A stretch of 64,000 nucleotides of DNA, from positions 124,001 through 188,000 of the forward strand of contig JAUWOY010000001.1 of the NCBI GenBank assembly GCA_030611885.1, written 5' to 3'. Numbering within the stretch: position 1 is the first letter of the stretch; every line of letters starts with the position of its first letter. The notes under the pieces were generated by a model that made no database searches, was not told the DNA's origin, and was given only the letters and a program-made list of their open reading frames with translations. The DNA is from Chloroflexota bacterium (GTDB lineage Bacteria > Chloroflexota > Anaerolineae > VGOG01). Positions 9,278 through 17,511 of this stretch are shown here, piece after piece. The translations under genes were made by a program, and so were the position numbers.

Positions 9278-10234
9278 ATGCATCAACGACCAACTTTTCA
9301 GGATGTCTTGAAAGCCAAAGCCGTCATCGCCGGCTATCTATCCCGCACGCCGCTGTACCGCTATTCCTCGCTGTGCCAACTGCTGGGCTGCGAGGTCTAC
9401 GTCAAGCACGAAAATCACCAGCCGGTGGGGGCCTTCAAGGTGCGCGGTGGCATCAACCTGGTGTCGCAGCTCTCTGACGACGAACGACGGCAGGGGGTCA
9501 TCGCCGCCTCTACCGGCAATCATGGGCAGTCGGTGGCTTACGCGGCCCGGCTCTTTAGGGTGGAAGCCACCATCGTCGTGCCGGAGGGCGCTAACCCGGG
9601 CAAGGTGGAGGCCATGCGCGGCCTGGGGGCGCACGTTGTATTCCACGGGCAGGATTTCGATCAGGCCCGCGAGCACTGCGAAGCTCTGGCCGCCGAGCGG
9701 GGCTATCGCTACGTCCACTCCGGCAACGAGCCGCTGCTCATCGCTGGGGTGGCCACCGTGACCCTGGAAGTCCTGGAGGATCAGCCAGACATTGAGGTCG
9801 TCATCGTGCCCATCGGCGGGGGCAGCGGGGCAGCGGGAGCCTGCATCGCGGCCCAGGCCATCAACCCGGCCATTCAGGTCATCGGCGTGCAGGCGGAGAA
9901 GGCGCCAGCGGCCTATCGCTCGTGGAAGGAGCGGCGGTTGGTGGAGGACAAGATGGAGACGGCGGCCGAGGGCCTGGCCACTCGCACCGCTTTCGCCCTG
10001 CCGCAGAGCATCCTTTGGAACCTGCTGGACGACTTCGTCCTGGTGAGCGAGGAGGAGATCTGCCAGGCCATTGTCTTATATCTGGAAAAAACGCACAATC
10101 TGGCTGAGGGAGCCGGGGCTGCGCCTCTGGCGGCGGCCGTGAAGATGCGGGAACGTCTCCGGGGACGCAAGGTGGCTCTCGTCCTCAGCGGGGGCAACCT
10201 GAGCCTGGCGCAACTGAGGGTGGCCTTATCTTAG
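9278..10234 (+). CDS. Threonine/serine dehydratase (PLP-dependent)
   Basis: KHENHQPVGAFKVRGG, ASTGNHGQSVAYAARLF, PIGGGSGAAG. Confidence 0.92.
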   Translation: MHQRPTFQDVLKAKAVIAGYLSRTPLYRYSSLCQLLGCEVYVKHENHQPVGAFKVRGGINLVSQLSDDERRQGVIAASTGNHGQSVAYAARLFRVEATIVVPEGANPGKVEAMRGLGAHVVFHGQDFDQAREHCEALAAERGYRYVHSGNEPLLIAGVATVTLEVLEDQPDIEVVIVPIGGGSGAAGACIAAQAINPAIQVIGVQAEKAPAAYRSWKERRLVEDKMETAAEGLATRTAFALPQSILWNLLDDFVLVSEEEICQAIVLYLEKTHNLAEGAGAAPLAAAVKMRERLRGRKVALVLSGGNLSLAQLRVALS

Positions 10235-10326
10235 CTGCGGGGCAGTTACGCAAATACTTGCCGTCCGTCCGGTTTTGTGATATACTGTGATTGGTTTAAA
10301 ACCTGGTGCGGGGGAGGAGCGAAGTC

Positions 10327-10731
10327 ATGGAAACTGTACTGACGGATACAAACATAACTCTTGAGGAACTGATCAGGCAGGTCAGACAATCGGCCAGACC
10401 GATCTATGTTGGTACCGATGGCGAGATAGACATCGTCGTCAGACCAGTTAAGAAGAATCTTGAACCTGAGCGGGCGGCTGCGGTAGACGCTCTGAGCAAC
10501 CTTTTCCACAAGCTGCAACTCTATGAGGCCAGGTACCGGATGGATTCGGAAGCGTTCTTCTATAAGTATGAGAATGCGTTACTAGATGAGTCTCCCGATT
10601 TCATCTCCTGGTGGATTAGCTACTCTGCCTTCGCTGAGACTCTCATGCGCTACAATCTGACGCGGAGTGATGTAGAATGTCGGTTGATGGCAGGATCAGA
10701 GCGTACTACTGGAGCCTTCGCGCCTTCCTAG
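10327..10731 (+). CDS. Putative antitoxin partner of downstream DUF6516-like toxin
   Basis: Small ORF overlapping the downstream ORF; METVLTDTNITLEELIRQVRQSARPIYV; position only. Confidence 0.45.
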   Translation: METVLTDTNITLEELIRQVRQSARPIYVGTDGEIDIVVRPVKKNLEPERAAAVDALSNLFHKLQLYEARYRMDSEAFFYKYENALLDESPDFISWWISYSAFAETLMRYNLTRSDVECRLMAGSERTTGAFAPS

Positions 10732-11114
10732 CAGAGGAGGCTGCCATCCTGAACCCGGAGCATCCCGACTATCGCTTCCCTGAAGATGACGACCTGGTCT
10801 ACTACACCCATCATCTGGAAGGGTGTCTGGTGTTCATAGATGGCTCGCGACTCCATTTTGAGTTCGCACTGGGTTTTGATGATGCTTACAATGTCGTCGA
10901 GAAGCGGTATTTCTACGGCTATTTCGACCCCTCAGAAGTACGCTGTTTTCAGTATGACAATTCTCCCCATCATCCGCATCTATCTACTTTCCCCCATCAT
11001 CTTCATAAAGGCCCTGTGCCCAGCAAAGGCAAGGATGTAGCGTTGGACTGCGATCTGGCAGAGGTGGGTTTCGTTGCCATTATGTCCAAGGTTGAGGAAC
11101 TGCTCGCGCGGTAG
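10677..11114 (+). CDS. DUF6516-like toxin-antitoxin toxin component
   Basis: YYTHHLEGCLVFIDGSRLHFEFALGFDD...RYFYGYF...RCFQYDNSPHHPHLSTFPHHLHKG. Confidence 0.6.
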   Translation: MSVDGRIRAYYWSLRAFLAEEAAILNPEHPDYRFPEDDDLVYYTHHLEGCLVFIDGSRLHFEFALGFDDAYNVVEKRYFYGYFDPSEVRCFQYDNSPHHPHLSTFPHHLHKGPVPSKGKDVALDCDLAEVGFVAIMSKVEELLAR

Positions 11115-11136
11115 CCATCGGCTACGAATCGAGATC

Positions 11137-11298
11137 GTTTATCGGGAGAAGACCCACAACCTGGCCGAGGCCGCCGGGGCGGCGTCTCTAGCAGCGGCTG
11201 TGAAGATGCAGGAACGACTGCAGGGGCGCAGAGTGGCTCTCATCCTCAGCGGGGGCAACCTGAGCCTGGCGCAACTGAGGGTAGCCCTGGGGCTGTAG
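11137..11298 (+). pseudogene. Duplicated 3' end of the threonine dehydratase gene
   Basis: VYREKTHNLAEAAGAASLAAAVKMQERLQGRRVALILSGGNLSLAQLRVALGL*; ungapped alignment of 11146-11286 to 10085-10225. Confidence 0.93.
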
Positions 11299-11314
11299 GA
11301 GCCGCTCTCCGAAT

Positions 11315-11357
11315 AAGCAGGCTCTCTTTGTCCAATGGGACAGAGGGAGCCTGTTTG
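11315..11357 (+). terminator. Rho-independent terminator-like hairpin
   Basis: caggctctctttgtc-caatgg-gacagagggagcctgttt. Confidence 0.6.
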
Positions 11358-11417
11358 CTTGGAGAGCTCACCGATAGTCAGCTTGCCAAAAGCTGGCCTT
11401 TCGGTTAAAATGGGATT

Positions 11418-13172
11418 ATGACTAAACGAGAATTCAGGCTAGAAAACGAATACCATTACCATCGCTCCGGGCCGGTGCGCTGGATCATCTCCCACGTCCT
11501 GCGCTACCCGCTTTTCCCACTGGCGATGTTCCTGGCGGCCACCCTGAACAACGGGTTTTACAGTTTCATCCAGGTCTTTATCGGCCGGGCGTTCGATCTG
11601 ATCACCACCCCCGGCTGGCAGACGGCCGCGCTGCTGGGACTGGCGGTGAGTGTGCTGGGATCGGCCATCGGGCAGGGCCTGACGGGACTGGTGCGGAACT
11701 TCAGCATCGAGTTCGCGGCCCAACGGGTGGAGCGGGATGCCCGGGACGAGCTGTACGTCAGCCTGCTGGGCAAGAGCCAGACCTTCCACGGCCGGCAGCG
11801 GATCGGCGACATCATGGCCCGCGCCACCAACGACGTGCGCATGCTCAACCTGATGTTCAGCCCTGGCGTGATGCTGATCACCGATTCTGCCATGGCCGTC
11901 GTCGTCCCCGTCACTCTCATCGGCCGGCTCAAGTTTGAGCTGCTGCTGGTACCCTTCATCTTCCTCATCCTGCTGGCCATCACCCTGATTGACTACAATC
12001 GGCGGCTCATCCCGGTCAGCACGGCCAGGCGCGAGCAATTTGGGACGATGAACGCGGGGCTGGCAGAGGCCATCGCCGGGATTGAGGTCGTCAAAGCCAA
12101 CGTCCAGGAACGGTACGAGTGGGGCAAATTCACCCAGAACGCCCGCCTGTTCCGCGATTATTTCGTGAAGCAGGGGGAAATCCAGGCCCGCTACTGGCCG
12201 ATGTTGATGTTCAGCCTGGCCTGGGCCGGCGGCTTTTTGCACGCCCTGCTGCTCTGGCGGAGTGGCGCCATCAGCCTGGGCCAGGTGATCACTTTCATGG
12301 GGTTGTTGGGCACGCTCCGCTTTCCCACGTTCATCTCCATCTTTTCGTTCGACCTGGTCCAACTAGGGATTGCCAGCGGCAGGCGGATTCTGGAGTTGAT
12401 CAACACGGAGACGGAGCTGGACGAGAACCCGGCCGGCGTCGCCCAACCGATTCGGGGAGAGGTGGTCTTTGAGAAGGTCAGCTTTGGCTACGACGAGAAG
12501 CCAGTGCTGAAAGACATCAGCTTCACTGCCCGGCCCGGCGAGACGATTGCCATCGTGGGGCAGACCGGCTCCGGCAAGACCACTTTCACCCAACTGATCA
12601 ACCGCATCTTCGACGTGGACAGTGGGCGGGTGCTGATTGATGGCCTGGACGTGCGCGACTGGAGCCTGGAATCGCTGCGTTCGCAGATCTCCACCATCGA
12701 GCAGGACGTGTTCCTCTTCTCCCGCACCCTGGCCGAGAACATCGCCTTCGGCTGTGCCGACGCCAGCCAGGAGGCCATTGAGCAGGCGGCCCACGAGGCT
12801 CAGGCGCACGAGTTTGTCGCCGGCTTCAGCGACGGCTACGACACCGAGATCGGCGAGCGCGGCGTGACCCTCTCTGGCGGGGAGCGGCAGCGCATCGCCA
12901 TCGCCCGCGCTTTTCTCACCGACCCGCGCATCCTGATCCTCGACGACAGCACCAGCGCCATTGACAGCGCGACCGAGGACCAGATTCAGCGGGCCATGCG
13001 GCGCATCAGCCGCCAGCGGACTACGTTTCTCATCACCCACCGCCTCAGCCAGATCCGCTGGGCCGACCGCATCCTGGTCTTGCGCCGGGGCGAGCTGGTG
13101 GATCAGGGGACGCATGAGGAGTTGATGGAGCGGTGTGAGGCGTATCGGCGGATTTTTGCGCGCTATGATTAG
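11418..13172 (+). CDS. ABC transporter, permease/ATP-binding (exporter half)
   Basis: 584 aa; Walker A GQTGSGKTT, LSGGERQRIAIARAFL, Walker B ILILDDSTSAID. Confidence 0.95.
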   Translation: MTKREFRLENEYHYHRSGPVRWIISHVLRYPLFPLAMFLAATLNNGFYSFIQVFIGRAFDLITTPGWQTAALLGLAVSVLGSAIGQGLTGLVRNFSIEFAAQRVERDARDELYVSLLGKSQTFHGRQRIGDIMARATNDVRMLNLMFSPGVMLITDSAMAVVVPVTLIGRLKFELLLVPFIFLILLAITLIDYNRRLIPVSTARREQFGTMNAGLAEAIAGIEVVKANVQERYEWGKFTQNARLFRDYFVKQGEIQARYWPMLMFSLAWAGGFLHALLLWRSGAISLGQVITFMGLLGTLRFPTFISIFSFDLVQLGIASGRRILELINTETELDENPAGVAQPIRGEVVFEKVSFGYDEKPVLKDISFTARPGETIAIVGQTGSGKTTFTQLINRIFDVDSGRVLIDGLDVRDWSLESLRSQISTIEQDVFLFSRTLAENIAFGCADASQEAIEQAAHEAQAHEFVAGFSDGYDTEIGERGVTLSGGERQRIAIARAFLTDPRILILDDSTSAIDSATEDQIQRAMRRISRQRTTFLITHRLSQIRWADRILVLRRGELVDQGTHEELMERCEAYRRIFARYD

Positions 13173-13258
13173 AGGTTGGAAGTTGGAGGTTAGAGATTGG
13201 AGGTTGGAAATCCAACTTCCAACCTCCAACTTCCAACATCCAGCACCCAACTTCCAGA
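13160..13258. repeat. 7-bp-period degenerate array, self-complementary
   Basis: aggttggaagttggaggttagagattggaggttggaaatccaacttccaacctccaacttcc. Confidence 0.9.
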
Positions 13259-13264
13259 GAGATT

Positions 13265-15070
13265 ATGGGTTTTATCCTAGACGGCCTCGAAACAGAAACC
13301 TACGACCGCAGCTACAGCGACCGGGAGCTGCTGAGCCGCATCATCGGCTATTTCCGGCCGCACGCCCGGCGGATGATCCTGGTGGCTGTCATGCTCACGC
13401 TGAACTCGGTGGCTGGGACGGGCGGCCCTATCCTCATCTCCAGAGCCATTGACCTGGTGGCGGGAAATCCGTCGGTCGAGGTGCTGCTGCTCCTGGCCGG
13501 GGGCGTGCTCCTGCTGGGAGTGTCGGCCTGGGTCTTTAACTACGTCCGTCGGATGTTCTCCGCCCGGGTGGTGGGGGACGTGGTTCTCCAGTTGCGGGAT
13601 GATGTCTTCGATGCCACCGTCGGCCACGACCTCTCCTTTTTCGACGAGCATCCCTCTGGCAAAATCGTCAGCCGGGTCACGTCGGACACGCAGGATTTTT
13701 CCGCCACCGTCACCCTGGTCATGGACCTGCTCAGCCAGGTGCTGCTGGTCGTCATCCTCTCCGTCTGGCTGTTCAGAATCAACGTCTGGTTGACCTTGCT
13801 GCTGCTGGGAATGGCGCCCGTTGCTGCCGCCATCGCGCTCAGCTTCCGGCGCGTCGCGCGGACGGTCACTCAGCGCGCCCGCCGGGTCACGGCCAAGATC
13901 AACGCCCAGATTCAAGAGTCGGTCAGCGGCATCATGGTGGCCAAAAGCTTTCGGCAAGAGCACGCCGTTTACGCCAGCTTCGATGCCAACAACCAGCAGG
14001 CCTACCAGGTGGGGCTGCGGCGCGGCCTGACGCTCAACATGATCTTCCCGGTCATGGGCCTGGCCTCTGGCCTGGGGGTGGCCACGCTGGTCTACGCCGG
14101 CGGGCTGGCGACCCGCAGCGGAGCGGTCAGTCCTGGCGATTGGTACCTGTTCATGCAGGCGGTGGGATTCTTCTGGTGGCCCTTGATGAACATCGCTTCT
14201 TTCTGGAGCCAGTTCCAGGACGGGCTATCGGCTGCGGAACGAGTGTTCGCACTGATTGACGCCGAGCCGAAGGTGGTCCAGACAGCAGTCGAATCAGTGG
14301 AAAAGCTGGCTGGCCGGATAGAATTCCGCCAACTCATGCTCACCTACACCGGCGAGGAAGTTGTGCTGCCCGACTTCACCCTGGAAATCCATCCCCAAGA
14401 GACGCTGGCGCTGGTGGGCCACACCGGCGCGGGCAAAACCAGCGTAGCCCGGCTGGTGGCTCGTTTTTACGAGTTCCAGGGGGGCGAGCTGTTGATTGAT
14501 GGGCGGGACATCCGCCGCCTGCACCTGGGCCGGTACCGCCACCACATCGGGCTGGTGCCGCAGGAGCCGTTCCTCTTTTCCGGCACCGTGCGGGACAACA
14601 TCCGCTACAGCCGGCCGGAGGCGACCGACGCGGCGGTGCGCGAGGCGGCCATGCACATCAGCCAGGGGGACTGGTTGGCCGGTCTGGCCGACGGGCTGGA
14701 CACCGACGTGGGTGAGCGCGGAGCCAACCTCTCGATGGGGCAGCGGCAACTGGTCGCCCTGGCGCGCGTGCTGCTCAAAGACCCGGCCATCTTTATCCTG
14801 GACGAAGCGACCGCCAGCGTGGACCCGTTTACCGAGACACAGATTCAAGAGGGGCTGGAAACCATCATGCGAGACCGCACGGCCATCGTCATCGCCCACC
14901 GCCTGTCCACCGTCAAGAACGCCGACCGCATCATCGTCATGGATCACGGCCAGATCATCGAAGAAGGTACCCACGACCAGTTGATGGCCCAAAGCGGCCA
15001 TTACGCCGAGCTGTACAACACTTATTTCCGGCATCAGTCGTTGGAGTACATCGAGAGCTTTGTCGGTTGA
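13265..15070 (+). CDS. ABC transporter, permease/ATP-binding (second exporter half)
   Basis: 601 aa; GHTGAGKTS, LSMGQRQLVALARVLL, FILDEATASVD. Confidence 0.95.
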   Translation: MGFILDGLETETYDRSYSDRELLSRIIGYFRPHARRMILVAVMLTLNSVAGTGGPILISRAIDLVAGNPSVEVLLLLAGGVLLLGVSAWVFNYVRRMFSARVVGDVVLQLRDDVFDATVGHDLSFFDEHPSGKIVSRVTSDTQDFSATVTLVMDLLSQVLLVVILSVWLFRINVWLTLLLLGMAPVAAAIALSFRRVARTVTQRARRVTAKINAQIQESVSGIMVAKSFRQEHAVYASFDANNQQAYQVGLRRGLTLNMIFPVMGLASGLGVATLVYAGGLATRSGAVSPGDWYLFMQAVGFFWWPLMNIASFWSQFQDGLSAAERVFALIDAEPKVVQTAVESVEKLAGRIEFRQLMLTYTGEEVVLPDFTLEIHPQETLALVGHTGAGKTSVARLVARFYEFQGGELLIDGRDIRRLHLGRYRHHIGLVPQEPFLFSGTVRDNIRYSRPEATDAAVREAAMHISQGDWLAGLADGLDTDVGERGANLSMGQRQLVALARVLLKDPAIFILDEATASVDPFTETQIQEGLETIMRDRTAIVIAHRLSTVKNADRIIVMDHGQIIEEGTHDQLMAQSGHYAELYNTYFRHQSLEYIESFVG

Positions 15071-15192
15071 CCTATGACTTATGGACAAGTGCATGAGACT
15101 GAAGAACGAGTAGCAGAGTTGCACGAAGCGACGCTCTGTGGTAGAATGTAGCACCAATTAAAGTCGCAACTGATACTACAGTGAGGAAACCC

Positions 15193-15471
15193 ATGTCTTT
15201 GATCGGCGTGCGTGAATTGCGAGAGCAAACCAGCGAAGTGATCCGGCGAGTGCGCCAGGATCGCGCTAAGTATGTGGTTACCTACCAGGGCCGGCCAGTG
15301 GCCATCATTTTGCCCCTGGATGCCGGGCGGGCGGAGAAAGAGATGGTTCAGGCCAGCAAGAAAGTCGTGCTTGGGAGCTGGGAGCGTTACGAACTCCTGG
15401 CCGAGGAACTCCGCCGTGCCTGGCCGGCCGGCCTTTCGACCCAGGACGTGATAGACTCGATTCGGCGCTGA
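15193..15471 (+). CDS. Phd/YefM-family antitoxin
   Basis: MSLIGVRELREQTSEVIRRVRQDRAKYVVTYQGRPVAIILPLD. Confidence 0.88.
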   Translation: MSLIGVRELREQTSEVIRRVRQDRAKYVVTYQGRPVAIILPLDAGRAEKEMVQASKKVVLGSWERYELLAEELRRAWPAGLSTQDVIDSIRR

Positions 15472-15481
15472 GGGGGAGACG

Positions 15482-15919
15482 ATGTACACCATTGATGCCA
15501 GCGTCCACGTCAGCGCCCTGAACCCCGCCGAGGCCGATTCCGCCACCAGCCAGGCTTTCCTGGCCCTGGTGCGGCAGCAGCGGGTACCCTTGTTCTGTCC
15601 CACCCTGTTATTGGTCGAGGTAGCCGCCGCCGTGGCGCGGGCCTTTGACGACACCGACCGCGCCGTGGCATTGGCGGAGGCCTTGCGTGGCTTGCCCAAC
15701 CAGACCCTGGTGCCGTTGGATGAGTCCCTGGCGGACCGCGCCGTCGCTCTAGCGGCGACGGCGCGCCTGCGTGGCGCCGACGCGGTCTATGCAGCCGTGG
15801 CCCAGCAGTACGGCACCACGTTGATCACCCTCGATCGCCAACAATTGGATCGGCTCCCGCCCCTGGTGAGCACCGCCCGCCCCGCCGACGTGCTGAGCGA
15901 GGTGGAAGCCGGCGATTAG
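15482..15919 (+). CDS. PIN-domain (VapC-like) toxin
   Basis: [17 protein letters not shown]...[29 protein letters not shown]. Confidence 0.88.
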   Translation: MYTIDASVHVSALNPAEADSATSQAFLALVRQQRVPLFCPTLLLVEVAAAVARAFDDTDRAVALAEALRGLPNQTLVPLDESLADRAVALAATARLRGADAVYAAVAQQYGTTLITLDRQQLDRLPPLVSTARPADVLSEVEAGD

Positions 15920-15930
15920 GCGTCGGCTGT

Positions 15931-16139
15931 GACCGCACGATCATCGTCATCGCCCACCGCCTGTCCACCGTCAAGAACGCCGACCGCATCATCGTCATGG
16001 ATCACGGCCAGATCATCGAAGAGGGCGCGCACGACCAGTTGATGGCCCAGGGCGGCCATTACGCCGAACTGTACAACACCTATTTTCGTCACCAATCGTT
16101 GGAGTACATCGAAAGCTTTGTCGGTTGACCTATGACTTA
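15931..16139 (+). pseudogene. Duplicated 3' end of the ABC transporter gene
   Basis: Ungapped match to 14873-15081 (about 15 mismatches/209 by manual count), including stop codon and 11 bp beyond. Confidence 0.96.
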
Positions 16140-16147
16140 CAGAGTGG

Positions 16148-16181
16148 AAAAGCCACCTGCATGAACTGCATGGTGGCTTTT
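16148..16181 (+). terminator. Rho-independent terminator-like hairpin
   Basis: aaaagccacctgcatgaactgcatggtggctttt then cgctttt. Confidence 0.75.
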
Positions 16182-16374
16182 CGCTTTTGCCAAACGAGCA
16201 GAAGTATGGTATTATTACGCTCAGCAACCAAACAAAAAAGGGATTACAGAGTAGCCGCTCTGGTAATCCCAACACCTACTCCTGAATGGCCCAGGGGAAG
16301 GCTTGGGGATATGATAGCACAAAAGCTTTAGCGCTTTACGCAATCTCAGCCACAGTAAGATAAGGAGGCAGACT

Positions 16375-17352
16375 ATGAAAAACACAGTTTCTTTGCTGGC
16401 AGCTATAGGGATGATCTTGCTACTGTTATCTCTGTTCGCTTCCAGCCCAACGGTCGTTCATTCATTCTTGCAGGTCACGATCACACCCACGGTTTTCAAC
16501 TACCTGCCTTTCGTAGCCAAGAACTGGGCACAACCTCCCACACCGACAACGACTAATACGCCCACGGTGACCCTTACGCCGACGGCCACCAACACGCCAA
16601 CTAACACGCCCACGCCGACTAACACACCTGCCAACACTCCCACACCGACCAGTACGCCCACATCCACCTCGACACCAACCAACACGCCAACCAATACGAC
16701 TACGCCCACGCCGACTAACACGCCCACGATCACATCCACGCCGACCAATACGCCTACGCCGACACCAACCGTTGTTCCAGTCGAGGTTCTACCCAATCAC
16801 TCCTACTACGTAACCGACTACGGCTCCATGTGGATTGTTGGCGAAGTCCAAAACAACACCGCTGACTACTTGCGTTTTGTCAAAATCACCGCCAATGTCT
16901 TCGCCGGAGACGGACAAATTCTCGACGTCAGTTACGGTTACATCAATCTGGACAACCTCCCTCCTGGCGATAAGACGTGTTTCGACATATTAGTGGGGGA
17001 TGAACCTGCTGGTTGGTCCTACTACGAGTTTGAGGCTCCCAGCTACCGGACGGATGGCGAGCCGCTACCCAATCTTACTGTTTTGAACGATAGAGGCTCG
17101 TACCATTCCACATATGGTTGGTATGAGATTATCGGTCAGGTCCGCAATGACCATGGTTCTCGTGTTGAATATGTCAGTCCAGTGGGTACTGTCTACAATG
17201 CTTCTGGGACCGTCTTAGGGTGTGATTATACCTACGTCAGTGCTACTCACCTGGACCCTGGTCAGACAAGCTCTTTCGAGATGACTTTCACTGGCCGTGA
17301 CTACGTTGACGTTGTTTCGTACCGACTTCAAGTAGACGGCAATCCGCAGTAG
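16375..17352 (+). CDS. Secreted protein with Thr-Pro-rich linker and C-terminal FxLYD-like domain
   Basis: Signal peptide-like N-terminus; [24 protein letters not shown] low-complexity linker; [22 protein letters not shown]. Confidence 0.75.
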   Translation: MKNTVSLLAAIGMILLLLSLFASSPTVVHSFLQVTITPTVFNYLPFVAKNWAQPPTPTTTNTPTVTLTPTATNTPTNTPTPTNTPANTPTPTSTPTSTSTPTNTPTNTTTPTPTNTPTITSTPTNTPTPTPTVVPVEVLPNHSYYVTDYGSMWIVGEVQNNTADYLRFVKITANVFAGDGQILDVSYGYINLDNLPPGDKTCFDILVGDEPAGWSYYEFEAPSYRTDGEPLPNLTVLNDRGSYHSTYGWYEIIGQVRNDHGSRVEYVSPVGTVYNASGTVLGCDYTYVSATHLDPGQTSSFEMTFTGRDYVDVVSYRLQVDGNPQ

Positions 17353-17461
17353 ATTCGGAACGAGGAGTGAACGTAAAAGCAAAAGCCCCTTGGCTTCAGA
17401 GGAGCCGGGGGCAACGGCCAAGCCGAAGCAGGCGGCTGGCAAGCGGTATTGTGGCACATGC

Positions 17462-17497
17462 AGCCCGCCTAGTCAAGCCAGGCGGGCTGTTTTGTTT
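17462..17497 (+). terminator. Terminator-like hairpin
   Basis: agcccgcct-agtcaagcc-aggcgggct gttttgttt. Confidence 0.7.
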
Positions 17498-17511
17498 GGG
17501 AGGTAGGAGCG

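Noticed and set aside
16500-16796. Minus-strand ORF with VGVGVLVGV repeats
   Set aside because: Antisense artefact of the Thr-Pro-Thr linker coding region on the plus strand.
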